Below are positions 7,445 to 15,764 of a stretch of 64,000 bases of DNA, piece by piece; position 1 is the stretch's first letter; each line of letters starts with the position of its first letter. The stretch is taken from IMG/VR virus record IMGVR_UViG_3300042868_007959, positions 62,001 through 126,000 of that record, one strand, 5' to 3'. The notes below the pieces were generated by a model. That model was not told the DNA's origin. It worked only from the letters and a program-made list of their open reading frames with translations, and searched no databases. Both the position numbers and the translations under genes were made by a program. The stretch is from a virus.

Positions 7445-8959
7445 TTAAACATTTTCTAAAACCTTAGTCAATCTTTCTCTAATTTGAGTAAGGGTTGTTT
7501 GGTTATAAAATACACCATCTTCATAGATTGCTTTTAAATCACCAGTATTTTCACCCGACCAAGTTTGTTGATCAACTAATTTATACCCACCTTCACCTGT
7601 TGTTACTCTAAGTAATCCAGTTGCAGATTTTTTGGTACCATCGTCAGTGATTGGATCTTTGAATATTTCACGACCCTCAATTGAGAATGATGGACTTCCT
7701 GACTCCGCCATATGTTTAACTTCAACATAGGTTGCTTTCATTGCGAATCCAAATGTATCACGTGTGTTGTATTGGTAAGTGAATGAACCGATACCCAAAA
7801 CAACATTTGTTGATGCAAATCCTTTTGCTTCTAATCTAGCGCAAATTTCATTTGCTCTATCGATTGTAATTGAGTCGCCATAGATTGCTCCGATATGTGG
7901 ATCAAGTACTTTATAACCTTGTTCGTTTATTGTTCCACCGAATACATCCCAAAGCAATTCAATAACACCTTTAAGTTCAGGCATTAATTCGGTTCCTTTT
8001 TCATTACCTAATTTAATTCCACAAATAATATCAACTGGATCACCAGAGTCAGGACGAATAACCAATTTACCATCACGACTCATAATTTCTTCTTTCAAAG
8101 TAACTACGTGTTCAGTACATACTTTCCACAAGTCCCATGTATCGGATACTACTGAAAGGATTCCAGTTGGGTATGTTTCTAATAATCTACGGAATGTTTC
8201 TATTTCATCTTCTTTACCACCAGCACACATTACTGAATGTTCTGTCGCATTTACTGAACCACCAACAAAACCTTCTTCACCGTAATATTTACGAGCCCCA
8301 TAAATTGCTGGAAGTGAATCTGTTCCTGAGAATGATGTTAGATGTCCAATACCTGATGAAATAGTTGCATCGATTGAGTCTAATCCTCTCATTGAGAAGT
8401 CGTGTCCTTGCCAATCAACAAACCAAGCTCTTTCAGTATCGGTTTTTTCTTGCCAAGATGTTAATACCTTTCTGTAGTTATGTGCAATGGTTGCTGAAGT
8501 CATTGGTTTCCAAAGTAAGTTAGAGATAATCGTCTCCAAATAATTAGTTACCCAATAAAAATCAGGATGTGTATTGTAGATTGTTAACACAGGAATCTTT
8601 TCCCCAATTACAGAACCCTCCTCAATTGACTTTACCTTAATAGGTAAGTATTGTAAATCCCAAAGAGCTTCAAAATGTGATACATCATAATCTGTGTTAA
8701 GATACATAGATAATTCTTTTTTCATTTCTCCACAAACATGTTCTTTTGGTTGGTGGAAGAAATCTTTCTCGAATGATTCATGAATTATTTTCATAACCAT
8801 TTGTTGACCAAAAGACACTATCTCTTTACAGTGTTTTGGTGCGTGTTTCAAACTTCTAGGTGTGAAATTTGAATAGACTAATGTTGTACCCTTTGGATAC
8901 TGCTGATGATGTCCTGTTTTGTAACCATCTGTTAAAAGTAACGGATTGATGTTTCTCAT
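7445..8959 (-). CDS. nadV: Nicotinamide phosphoribosyltransferase family (NAMPT / Namat-like)
   Basis: 504 aa, the normal length. N-terminal NPLLLTDGYKTGHHQQYPKGT is the NAMPT signature; later blocks include GHDFSMRGLDS, ATEHSVM, VSDTWD, IRPDSGDP and YGDSIT, which line the PRPP and nicotinamide site. Reaction in the classic family: nicotinamide + PRPP to NMN. Because a PRPP-synthetase homologue lies in the same operon (9876..10757), it may instead be the Namat enzyme of NARP1, which joins nicotinamide to ADP-ribose pyrophosphate. The sequence alone cannot decide. Confidence 0.93.
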   Translation of the reverse strand: MRNINPLLLTDGYKTGHHQQYPKGTTLVYSNFTPRSLKHAPKHCKEIVSFGQQMVMKIIHESFEKDFFHQPKEHVCGEMKKELSMYLNTDYDVSHFEALWDLQYLPIKVKSIEEGSVIGEKIPVLTIYNTHPDFYWVTNYLETIISNLLWKPMTSATIAHNYRKVLTSWQEKTDTERAWFVDWQGHDFSMRGLDSIDATISSGIGHLTSFSGTDSLPAIYGARKYYGEEGFVGGSVNATEHSVMCAGGKEDEIETFRRLLETYPTGILSVVSDTWDLWKVCTEHVVTLKEEIMSRDGKLVIRPDSGDPVDIICGIKLGNEKGTELMPELKGVIELLWDVFGGTINEQGYKVLDPHIGAIYGDSITIDRANEICARLEAKGFASTNVVLGIGSFTYQYNTRDTFGFAMKATYVEVKHMAESGSPSFSIEGREIFKDPITDDGTKKSATGLLRVTTGEGGYKLVDQQTWSGENTGDLKAIYEDGVFYNQTTLTQIRERLTKVLENV

Positions 8960-8979
8960 TTTTTATTTTTATTTATTTA

Positions 8980-9456
8980 TTATTCAAAGTTAGTGATAAA
9001 AAAGTTATCAGTCAAAAGATTTTCAATATTTTCATATAAAGGTATATTATATCTTTCACAAACTATTTCAACATTACCCTTTCTCCAAAAACCTTCTGGA
9101 CAACAAACCAATAGTTTCCCACTAGACGCATATAATCCTAATTCCAATAAAGATATCGGTGATTTTGAATCAGGTAATAAGTAAAGGATTATAATATCCG
9201 ATTTATTAAGTGCGTCTAATTCCCAATTAACTTGTTGATAGAACTGTGGGTTTTCTATTTTTTGTTCCCAAGAAGAATCCCATTCGTCTCTGCGTGGGTT
9301 TAGAATAGTATAAGGTATGTCTTTTAAAATTACAGTTACTTTCGTTTGCCAATCTTCTGAATTACCCATTTCAATTGTACCCGCCAAAAATACTTTAGTA
9401 AACCCTTTTTTACTATTTTTAACTACTGACTGAGGTGCTTTAATTACATTTTTCAT
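8980..9456 (-). CDS. Nucleoside 2-deoxyribosyltransferase-like protein
   Basis: 158 aa. VFLAGTIEM (residues 23-31), ILNPRRDEW (51-59), WELDALNKSDIIILYLLPDS (78-97) and SPISLLELGLYASSGK (99-114) follow the Nuc_deoxyrib_tr pattern, with the Glu of LLELGLY as the likely nucleophile. Members cleave or exchange N-glycosidic bonds of nucleosides; some act on NAD-like substrates. It lies between the NAMPT-like and Prs-like genes, so a part in NAD+ or nucleotide turnover is plausible. Confidence 0.8.
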   Translation of the reverse strand: MKNVIKAPQSVVKNSKKGFTKVFLAGTIEMGNSEDWQTKVTVILKDIPYTILNPRRDEWDSSWEQKIENPQFYQQVNWELDALNKSDIIILYLLPDSKSPISLLELGLYASSGKLLVCCPEGFWRKGNVEIVCERYNIPLYENIENLLTDNFFITNFE

Positions 9457-9632
9457 TATTGTTTTTTTATATAAAATTTTCTATTAGGTTCATCATAATC
9501 TAAAGACATATCTCTAATTAGTGCCGAATATACCCAATTACATAACATTTCATTAGGACATATACAGACTAACTGATCATTTATTATTTCTCCATTATCA
9601 GGATCAATATCATTATATCTAATCTCTATCAT
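9456..9632 (-). CDS. Small hypothetical protein (58 aa)
   Basis: ATG at 9632 lies inside the end of the gene upstream and its TAA overlaps the ATG of the deoxyribosyltransferase-like gene (TAATG). Starts MIEIRYNDIDPDNGE and contains CICPNEMLCNWVYSAL. Coupling at both ends supports it. No family recognised. Confidence 0.6.
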   Translation of the reverse strand: MIEIRYNDIDPDNGEIINDQLVCICPNEMLCNWVYSALIRDMSLDYDEPNRKFYIKKQ

Positions 9633-9873
9633 TTAGTTCTGTGATTACTTTTATTCTTTGTGTAGGAACTTCTATTATTGATTTATCGCATGATTTGATA
9701 GTAGTAATACCACTATCACTACTACTTACTGAAGTACAATCCATTTCCGTTCCATCAGTGAAAACAACGTGTTGATCACATTTTTTATCATCTTCAATTA
9801 TTAGATATAAAATGATACCATAACCTAATGATATAGTTAATGCAATTAGTATAATTCTTGTTATTCTATTCAT
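9619..9873 (-). CDS. Small membrane-anchored protein
   Basis: 84 aa. One N-terminal membrane helix (about residues 5-27) followed by a soluble domain with three Cys (KKCDQHVVF, EMDCTSV, KSCDK). Ends in TAG, two bases before the prs gene on the transcript side. Topology suggests a periplasmic domain; function unknown. Confidence 0.65.
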   Translation of the reverse strand: MNRITRIILIALTISLGYGIILYLIIEDDKKCDQHVVFTDGTEMDCTSVSSSDSGITTIKSCDKSIIEVPTQRIKVITELNDRD

Positions 9874-9875
9874 AA

Positions 9876-10757
9876 TTAAAATACATTAATTTGTGTTAAA
9901 TAATCTTTGTTAACAGTATAGTCTGAATTATATTCTACATCATAATTTGATCTTGAATTAGTACAATATATGTGTTTAATATGCTGACTTAATTCATATA
10001 ATCCGTTTGAGAAAATACCGTGAGTTATTGCTAATGAAACATTTGCCAATGGTCTTTCTTTATGTATTGCCTTAGCGATTTCGATAAAGGTTCTTCCACC
10101 GTCACAAATATCATCAACAATTAAAAAGTCATTAATTTTAGAATCGATAAAATCTAATGGAACATGAGTACTTAAAATTTTACCACTTTTAATGTCTCTA
10201 TGTTTTGACGCAATTAAAATATCTCTATCGTATTCTAATTTTTCTGCCAAATTATAAACCTTTTTCAATGCTCCCGCATCTGGTGAAACCAAAGTAAATG
10301 AATCAACTGCATTCCTTAGACTAATTTTATTATATTCTGTTAATGCAACTTTGATGAACCAAGAATTATCTGAAACTATTAAGTTGTTAATACAGGCAGG
10401 CGCTACATCACTATGAACATCAATACATGTTACTGATTCATAATTTTGTGCATTTATAATAGGTGCAATAACATCTCTTAAATAAGATGTACCACCAGTT
10501 ACAAATTGTCTATCACTTCTCGCCCCTAATATGTATGGGATGTATAAATGTATTTTCTCCACTTTTAGATTTCTAAGTGCCTTAGTTGCACATAATATTA
10601 ATTCTAAATCTTTAAAAGAATTAAACCTAGACTTAATGGTTACTTCTTTTATAGGAAAAGTATGACTCCCAATAACGATATCTTGTTGTCCATCAGGAAA
10701 TTTAGATATCTTATATTTTATATTACTATTTTCTAAATTTTCTAAATTTAATTTCAT
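9876..10757 (-). CDS. prs: Ribose-phosphate pyrophosphokinase family (Prs / Adps-like)
   Basis: 293 aa, a little short of the usual 310-320. IPYILGARSDRQF (78-90) is the ATP-binding region, CIDVHSDVAPA (124-134) the metal site, SPDAGALKK (165-173) and IVDDICDGGRTFIE (214-227) the PRPP loop. Classic reaction: ribose-5-P + ATP to PRPP. In phage NARP1 systems such a homologue makes ADP-ribose pyrophosphate from ADP-ribose instead. It shares an operon with the NAMPT-like gene, which supports NAD+ rebuilding. Confidence 0.92.
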   Translation of the reverse strand: MKLNLENLENSNIKYKISKFPDGQQDIVIGSHTFPIKEVTIKSRFNSFKDLELILCATKALRNLKVEKIHLYIPYILGARSDRQFVTGGTSYLRDVIAPIINAQNYESVTCIDVHSDVAPACINNLIVSDNSWFIKVALTEYNKISLRNAVDSFTLVSPDAGALKKVYNLAEKLEYDRDILIASKHRDIKSGKILSTHVPLDFIDSKINDFLIVDDICDGGRTFIEIAKAIHKERPLANVSLAITHGIFSNGLYELSQHIKHIYCTNSRSNYDVEYNSDYTVNKDYLTQINVF

Positions 10758-10769
10758 ATATGTTTTTTA

Positions 10770-12371
10770 TTAAAGTGGTAAAGTAGTAAAATCTATTTTA
10801 TTATTTTTATCTCTACTAAAGATGATATGTTGTGCCCTACCATCATTATGGATGATAACATGTGTCTGTAACCAACCACTAGGACCATTATTATACCCAA
10901 CTCTTAGTTTTGTACTCGTACCTACTGCCAATGCCCCATCTTTACGTCCTGGTGAGTGATAATGTCCAACAACAATTTTAGTATTCAATTTACGAAATTG
11001 TTGTAAAGAACCTCTACTACCATTAGATCCAACGTCACCATGTTGTCCTAGTTCCCAATTCTTCACTTTGTAAGAATCATTTCTACCTAATGTGATAAAT
11101 TTAGGGTATCTCTCATTGATGATGTCAGGTATTACACCTTTAACGTCACTAGGATTTTCACCGTATTGTTTTAAAAGTCTGGAACTTAAATCCATATACA
11201 ATGGTGCGTTTTTAAATGTAGGTTGTTTTTTCCAATCCTCATTTTTTAACCATCTATCTACAAAGTCATCATGATTTGATCTAACTATAACCACATTTTC
11301 AAAATCACTAAATCTATCTAGTTGATCCATCATAGTGAATATTTCTTTACCTAAATCATTAGTCCCATTCATTTCTTTACCATATTGTACAAATGGATCT
11401 TTCATCTGGTGGTGACTTATAGAGTCTCCATCAAATACATCATGTAGAATAACATGTTTAGGGACTAAATCTACCATTAAATCAAATGTAGATTCTAATA
11501 CATCTTCATCGTGATGTCCGTAGTGAAGGTCACCTAAAATTATCGCAGATACGGATGAATTTTTATTAACGACACCTTTTTCTACTCTATTATATAAGTC
11601 TGAAAAATTACCACTCTTATCATCGGCAGTTACTTGTCTGACAAAAAATGTATCTTCATCTTTAATTTCCACAATAACAAAACCAAAAGTATGATGAAAT
11701 TCACCTTTCTTACCTGATTTAGAATCAGTGTAATTCTTTTTAGTTATTGATCCTGTCGTTAACATCATCTTAGGTTTTTGTTTAACTAAAACAGGTATTG
11801 TCTCCATATGTACCTTTGGTGAACCAAAAATACAAGAATTAATTCCACTCAAACCTTGTAATCCTGTCATAGGATCAACTGCGGTTGGTTGTATTTTAAC
11901 ATCTGATAGAATAGAAACATATTTATGTATGTCATGTCTATTAGCATCTAAGTACTTAACTATCTTACTATCCCAAAATTCGTTATTTTCTTGATTACTA
12001 GTCCATACAGATGTTGGATTTTTGTATCTACCTGCAATAACATGTATATCAGCACCCAAATGATTTGCGTATGCCTCCATATTGGTGAGTAATCCGTTAT
12101 GGACAGGTGTATTATTTTGTGCCCAAGTAATTAAAAATATCTTTTTATCTTTATCATACTTTTTTAATTTGGCAGCCTCAAATTGTTCCGACTCTTTATC
12201 TACTTTCTCTTTGAAATTAAATTTCTCCGAACACCATTTTCTTATAGTCCTTTCCGATCTATCGAAATACTCAATTAGAATTGACATTCTCTCATCCCAC
12301 TTTAAGTTTTTGTCAGTGTAGATGGAATAAGCATGTTCTATGTCTTTTTCTGTTACATCTTTAAATTTCAT
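10770..12371 (-). CDS. Metallophosphoesterase with N-terminal HTH, possibly T5 A1-like
   Basis: 533 aa. Residues about 20-48 (RMSILIEYFDRSERTIRKWC) look like a helix-turn-helix. The C-terminal half holds phosphoesterase motifs LGDLHYGHHDED (about 279-290), HDVFDGDSISHH (about 309-320), RSNHDDF (about 359-365), GQHGD and VGHYHSPG (about 461). Length and the FLITWAQNNTPVHNGLL block are reminiscent of the T5 A1 family involved in host DNA breakdown; that link is from memory and tentative. Probably a nuclease. Confidence 0.75.
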   Translation of the reverse strand: MKFKDVTEKDIEHAYSIYTDKNLKWDERMSILIEYFDRSERTIRKWCSEKFNFKEKVDKESEQFEAAKLKKYDKDKKIFLITWAQNNTPVHNGLLTNMEAYANHLGADIHVIAGRYKNPTSVWTSNQENNEFWDSKIVKYLDANRHDIHKYVSILSDVKIQPTAVDPMTGLQGLSGINSCIFGSPKVHMETIPVLVKQKPKMMLTTGSITKKNYTDSKSGKKGEFHHTFGFVIVEIKDEDTFFVRQVTADDKSGNFSDLYNRVEKGVVNKNSSVSAIILGDLHYGHHDEDVLESTFDLMVDLVPKHVILHDVFDGDSISHHQMKDPFVQYGKEMNGTNDLGKEIFTMMDQLDRFSDFENVVIVRSNHDDFVDRWLKNEDWKKQPTFKNAPLYMDLSSRLLKQYGENPSDVKGVIPDIINERYPKFITLGRNDSYKVKNWELGQHGDVGSNGSRGSLQQFRKLNTKIVVGHYHSPGRKDGALAVGTSTKLRVGYNNGPSGWLQTHVIIHNDGRAQHIIFSRDKNNKIDFTTLPL

Positions 12372-12425
12372 AATGTTTTTTTTTAAATTTAATTATAATT
12401 TTATTAAAAATCAATAGATTAGATT

Positions 12426-13160
12426 TTATAATTCAAATGTGGGTTTTAACCAAAGTCCTCTACTGAATATTAATTTAGTAAAACCTGGTATTCTTTGTTC
12501 CACCATACCAAATAAAGTTAATGTCGCCACAGTATCATGTTTCATCATTTTTAAAACTTCCTCTCTGATTCTTTCTGCAGATACAACATCTTTAAGTTTA
12601 TCCATTATTTCAGGTTGTTCCATAGCCCTAAAAATAGACTGGTGTATGAAGAATCCTTTAGTGATAGAAAATCTTAATGCCCTAAGAAATCTGAGTGGAT
12701 CATCCATCATTGTTTGTTCGGCAGGTAAAGGAGTTTTTAGTAGTCTCGCACTTAAATGACCTTTACCGCCAAATAAATCAATTAGATTCCCATTTTCATC
12801 TTCCGCCATCGAATTCAATGTGAAATCTCTTCTAATTAGATCATCTTCTAATGTCCCTAATTCTAAAATAGGTTGTCTAGTCCCTTCTTTGTAACCGACC
12901 TCTTTTCTTGCGAGAACAAAGTCCGCAACTAATCCTTCGTTAACATCACCTTTAGGAAATTTAGCTCTGATAGTGAACATCTCTGGAGTAGAAAGGAATA
13001 TAGTAAACTCTTTATGTTCCATCCATTGTTTCATTATTTCGAAACCTTCATCTACTGTTCTATCTATGTTGTCGAGTACAAATGTGAAGTCAATATCTTT
13101 AGATTCAACACCTAAGATACTATCTCTTACACAACCACCAACTTTATATATCTGAGGCAT
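12426..13160 (-). CDS. cca: CCA-adding / poly(A) polymerase-type tRNA nucleotidyltransferase
   Basis: 244 aa, truncated relative to full enzymes (400+): head and neck only. VGGCVRDSILG (7-17), KDIDFTFV (21-28) with the catalytic Asp pair, RRDFTLNSMA (about 111-120), DPLRFLRALRF (about 156-166) and ERIREEVLKM. Most tRNA genes in this window lack an encoded 3' CCA, so a CCA-adding role fits well. The missing C-terminal tail could limit it or reflect a compact phage form. Confidence 0.88.
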   Translation of the reverse strand: MPQIYKVGGCVRDSILGVESKDIDFTFVLDNIDRTVDEGFEIMKQWMEHKEFTIFLSTPEMFTIRAKFPKGDVNEGLVADFVLARKEVGYKEGTRQPILELGTLEDDLIRRDFTLNSMAEDENGNLIDLFGGKGHLSARLLKTPLPAEQTMMDDPLRFLRALRFSITKGFFIHQSIFRAMEQPEIMDKLKDVVSAERIREEVLKMMKHDTVATLTLFGMVEQRIPGFTKLIFSRGLWLKPTFEL

Positions 13161-13162
13161 AA

Positions 13163-13399
13163 CTATTCAGGTAATAATCCAACTCTCTCAATGAGATTCC
13201 AAACTCTTTCTTTGTATTGATCAACTGTTTCATCACCAATTTCAGTTATTCCACGATCAGTCATTTCAGCTAGATAATCTAAAAGTTCTCTAGTAACTTT
13301 ATCGATATCTTCGATAGATAGTTCACCTCTCTTAACTCCGTTTTTTAGGATTTGGTACTTTACCATAACCATTTTAGAAACTTTTACACCCATAGTCAT
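13163..13399 (-). CDS. Hypothetical protein (78 aa)
   Basis: Helical, charged protein ending in VWNLIERVGLLPE, lying 2 bases upstream of the nucleotidyltransferase gene. Several Met codons near the start (residues 1, 3, 10, 12) make the true start uncertain. No family recognised. Confidence 0.55.
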   Translation of the reverse strand: MTMGVKVSKMVMVKYQILKNGVKRGELSIEDIDKVTRELLDYLAEMTDRGITEIGDETVDQYKERVWNLIERVGLLPE

Positions 13400-13476
13400 T
13401 TGTTTTATTTTATCAAAGATATATATAATACTTCAATCTGCCAAATTTTTTGGTTATTTATATTGGTTATAAATAA

Positions 13477-13624
13477 GGTGATAGTGATGGAGTACCCGTC
13501 TCGCTCCAATCTTAAGTGCTTAATCGTAGTTTTACGAGGCCTCGGCACTGTCCTTTTCAGGGGGTGATGAATTCCTGATCCACTCTGGATTGTCGACATC
13601 CGTTGAGTGGGGAAAACCACTATC
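13477..13624 (-). ncRNA. Structured spacer RNA downstream of tRNA-Met
   Basis: GC-richer non-coding stretch whose ends pair (GATAGTG near 13477 with CACTATC near 13617-13623). It contains a 31-base hairpin at 13580-13610 with the core GGATGTCGACAATCC, matched by a second hairpin at 13814-13844. An overlapping 71-codon frame here looks accidental. Could be processing leader or a small structured RNA. Confidence 0.35.
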
Positions 13625-13643
13625 AGTATTTTAATTGTTTATG

Positions 13644-13717
13644 TGGTCCTTGTTGGAATCGAACCAACCACCTACTGATTATGAGTCAGTTGCTCTAACC
13701 GAATGAGCTAAAGGACC
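13644..13717 (-). tRNA. tRNA-Met (CAT)
   Basis: Canonical cloverleaf: acceptor GGTCCTT/AAGGACC, anticodon loop CTCATAA, T-loop TTCGATT. No CCA encoded after the discriminator A. Confidence 0.9.
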
Positions 13718-13813
13718 AATTAGCGGAGATTTCATCCCATCCATTGATCACCCAAGGACTCGTTTCTAATGTATTTGGCACTCCGCCATTGTAAGTTTTC
13801 TGTTGCTTACGCC

Positions 13814-13844
13814 CTCATTCGTGGACTTCCGACATCCCAATGAG
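13814..13844 (-). other. Hairpin with GGATGTCG loop motif (copy 2)
   Basis: On the minus strand CTCATT/AATGAG closes a loop containing GGGATGTCGGAAGTCC. The first copy at 13580-13610 has different stem bases but the same loop core, so the pairing is kept while sequence changes. It lies in the 160-base spacer upstream of tRNA-Met. Confidence 0.4.
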
Positions 13845-13878
13845 TTTTACCGTCCTATCGGAGTCAGGTAACCGCTTG

Positions 13879-13970
13879 TAGTCAGGACAGGACTCGAACC
13901 TGTATGTACAGTTATACAGAACTGCACATCCCTGTATGGATATTTGCGTCTACCATTTCGCCACCTGACT
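13879..13970 (-). tRNA. tRNA-like element, Leu-type D arm, irregular anticodon arm
   Basis: Acceptor AGTCAGG/CCTGACT and T arm ACAGG-TTCGAGT-CCTGT are perfect and the D arm GGCGAAATGGTAGACGC is Leu-like. The anticodon region does not fold canonically: the best stem TATCC/GGATG has a 6-base loop. No CCA encoded. Related copies lie at 16402, 16613 and 16954. Confidence 0.5.
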
Positions 13971-14092
13971 ATAAAAACACACTCTTCAGCTTTCTACTTC
14001 CAGCTCCGAGAAATTATATATAACTTAGCCCATCTCACCGCTGTATGGGAACTGAAGTTTATGTGTCTTAAGGTTGAGAGCCTCTGTGTTGT

Positions 14093-14154
14093 AATGTTAA
14101 TTCTACATTTACATTATTTATTACGTTTAATTCCTTTCTCAAGGGAACAACACA
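14093..14154 (-). repeat. TGTGTTGT hairpin repeat, copy 1
   Basis: Seven-base arms (TGTTGT with ACAACA context) enclose CCCTTGAGAAAGG. A second copy with the same arms and inner hairpin is at 15606-15672. The ACAACACAGAGG arm also occurs in the tag region of the tmRNA near 38085. Confidence 0.45.
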
Positions 14155-14161
14155 ATAATTA

Positions 14162-14237
14162 TAGATAGGGTGGGATTCGAACCCACAATGAACAACCTTA
14201 AAAGGACTCGGCACCGTGCCTCATTACGCTCCTACCT
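14162..14237 (-). tRNA. tRNA-like element, possible tRNA-Lys (TTT)
   Basis: Acceptor AGGTAGG/CCTATCT and T arm GTGGG-TTCGAAT-CCCAC pair well. The best anticodon loop is CTTTTAA on a weak stem (4 of 5, two wobble pairs) and the D arm is poor. Possibly degenerate. Confidence 0.45.
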
Positions 14238-14243
14238 ACACTG

Positions 14244-14320
14244 AACTACCCATAGGACTCGAACCTACAACCCTTCGGCCTTAGTGACCAATGTGCAAAC
14301 CAATTTACACCATAAGTAGT
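14244..14320 (-). tRNA. tRNA-like element, loop CACTAAG
   Basis: Acceptor ACTACTT/GGGTAGT and T arm are intact. Anticodon stem TTGGT/GCCGA pairs fully but the loop CACTAAG lacks the universal U33; positions 34-36 would read CTA (amber). Identity is therefore uncertain. Confidence 0.5.
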
Positions 14321-14416
14321 TAATCAAGAAAACATATCAGAAATTACTGGTACCAAATCTCACTGCGATATATGATACATCTTCTTGTTAGGATTGGTTA
14401 ATTACTCCTATCTTTG

Positions 14417-14488
14417 TACTCCCACGGAGAATCGAACTCCGATTTTCAGGATGAAAACCTGATGTCCTAACCGTTAGACGATGGGAGC
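14417..14488 (-). tRNA. tRNA-Glu (TTC)
   Basis: Canonical: acceptor GCTCCCA/TGGGAGT, anticodon stem-loop TCAGG-TTTTCAT-CCTGA, T-loop TTCGATT. CCA not encoded. Confidence 0.92.
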
Positions 14489-14707
14489 AAATTGTGACAA
14501 CCTTTGGGTTCGATTGTCACTTTTACGTGAAAGGAGTGATCAGACCCTCTAACATCACGAGTGTAAGTTTTTCACATTAAACTATCTCTACAAAACGTCA
14601 GTTTTTATCGCCCTTAAACTGAATAAACGGTTTGACACTTTGTATCCCCTTTTTTAAGTGCGTGATACATCTTCTCTCAAACTGAACTCTACTGAGAACA
14701 CTCCCTG
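14489..14707 (-). other. Spacer between tRNA-Asp and tRNA-Glu
   Basis: About 220 bases with no ORF. It holds a strong hairpin (GTGACAA/TTGTCAC, 14495-14521) directly upstream of tRNA-Glu, possibly a processing signal. No tRNA recognised in it. Confidence 0.4.
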
Positions 14708-14779
14708 CGGTCTATGAGAGAATCGAACTCTCGGCACATCCGTGACAGGGATGTATGTTAGCCACTACACTAATAAACC
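14708..14779 (-). tRNA. tRNA-Asp (GTC)
   Basis: Acceptor GGTTTAT/ATAGACC, anticodon stem-loop CATCC-CTGTCAC-GGATG, T-loop TTCGATT, discriminator G. CCA not encoded. Confidence 0.92.
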
Positions 14780-15004
14780 AAGTTTCCCCACTCTGAGATT
14801 ACAAGTGAGTAGTCGTATCGGTTTTTTTTCTATTTGAAAAACCTGATGGGCATCCCCGTTGAAAAAGTCAGCTCTATACGTCAGCAGTGCAGAACCTCGC
14901 TACTGTTATTCTGAATCGATTGCCTTAGGGAGGCGTTTTTTAACCCTATCCATTGTTAAATGAGTCTTGGATAAAAGACTACTGAGTATCTCTTACTCAT
15001 TATG
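14780..15004 (-). other. Spacer, no gene recognised
   Basis: About 225 bases, GC-richer than coding DNA around it, with several short inverted repeats but no ORF and no T-loop signature. Probably tRNA-operon spacer RNA. Confidence 0.35.
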
Positions 15005-15161
15005 TAGTTGGGGTAGGACTCGAACCTACATAAACACTTTGAAATTTACCTACGCACCGTGAGGTAGTGTTCTTCATCATTTGCATTGCCTAACCATTGA
15101 TCGATTTTACGTTTCGGCTGCCGTGCGTGTCAATAAGCGTCTACCATTTCGCCACCCAACC
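15005..15161 (-). tRNA. Oversized tRNA-Leu-like element (157 nt)
   Basis: Acceptor GGTTGGG/CCCAACT, Leu-type D arm GGCGAAATGGTAGACGC and T arm GTAGG-TTCGAGT-CCTAC are intact, but about 105 bases separate D arm and T arm, some 70 more than in a normal Leu tRNA. The insert contains CGGC/GCCG and ATTGA/TCAAT stems. Could be an intron-like insertion or a tRNA-like processing unit. Confidence 0.45.
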
Positions 15162-15209
15162 ATACTACATCTCCTTTCGATTCTATAAGGAATCTACTCC
15201 GTTCTGTTG

Positions 15210-15283
15210 TACACCCGCCAGGATTCGAACCTGGGACCTATTCATTAGAAGTGAATTGCTCTATCCAGCTGAGCTACGGGTGC
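15210..15283 (-). tRNA. tRNA-Arg (TCT)
   Basis: Canonical: acceptor GCACCCG/CGGGTGT, anticodon arm ATTCA-CTTCTAA-TGAAT, T-loop TTCGAAT. CCA not encoded. Confidence 0.93.
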
Positions 15284-15502
15284 AAATAAAAGATGATAAA
15301 TGGATTTATCAGGAATCTGGCTATAACCATAAACACTTCCTATAATTTCTATACTATTGTCATTAGCGTATATGAGCTTCACACACCATTAGAGAGTCGG
15401 GTTGTTACATCAATACAATTAAGATCGAATACCTTTCCTTAGTGTGTACCTTTGCGTCACGTCTCTCCACGCTTACCATTCTACGCTTTGTATCATCTTT
15501 TG

Positions 15503-15586
15503 TACTCGAATCGGGACTTGAACCCGAACGGGCAATTGCCCACAAGATTTTAAGTCTGGCGTGTCTACCGATTCCACCATCCGAGC
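15503..15586 (-). tRNA. tRNA-Leu (TAA)
   Basis: Class II tRNA with long variable arm (GGGCAATTGCCC), anticodon arm CCAGA-CTTAAAA-TCTTG, T-loop TTCAAGT. This normal Leu tRNA contrasts with the irregular Leu-like elements around it. Confidence 0.92.
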
Positions 15587-15605
15587 TTATGAGGGTGAGA
15601 AGTCC

Positions 15606-15672
15606 TCTGTGTTGTGAGTTTTAGAACCAAAGGAACCGCACCCATCCATCCTTTCTCAAGGGAACAACACAA
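15606..15672 (-). repeat. TGTGTTGT hairpin repeat, copy 2
   Basis: GTGTTGT/ACAACAC arms enclosing CCCTTGAGAAAGG, as in copy 1 at 14093. It lies between the boxA-like site at 15684 and tRNA-Leu(TAA), in a leader position. Confidence 0.45.
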
Positions 15673-15683
15673 TATTCTTTATA

Positions 15684-15702
15684 ACCAATATGTCAATGAA
15701 CT
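15684..15702 (-). promoter_or_regulatory. boxA-like antitermination element
   Basis: Minus-strand GTTCATTGACATATTGG resembles bacterial rRNA boxA (E. coli TGCTCTTTAACA; Bacillus GTTCTTTGAAAAC). It leads into the tRNA-Leu...tRNA-Met part of cluster 1. Four similar elements head other stable RNAs in this window. Confidence 0.55.
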
Positions 15703-15764
15703 TATTTTCTTTTTCAAAGTTAAATATAAAAAACCAAATTGTCAATTATTTTTAAACTTTTTTT

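Noticed and set aside
12439-12759. 106-codon plus-strand frame over the nucleotidyltransferase gene
   Set aside because: It is the mirror of a strongly supported gene with clear motifs; no promoter or motif of its own.
13405-13620. 71-codon minus-strand frame upstream of the tRNA cluster
   Set aside because: It overlaps paired RNA elements, and its composition (many Pro/Arg/Thr) is unlike neighbouring genes.
14244-14320. Amber suppressor tRNA implying TAG recoding
   Set aside because: The loop lacks U33 and TAG appears to serve as a normal stop (for example at 9619 and 32769), so recoding is not supported.
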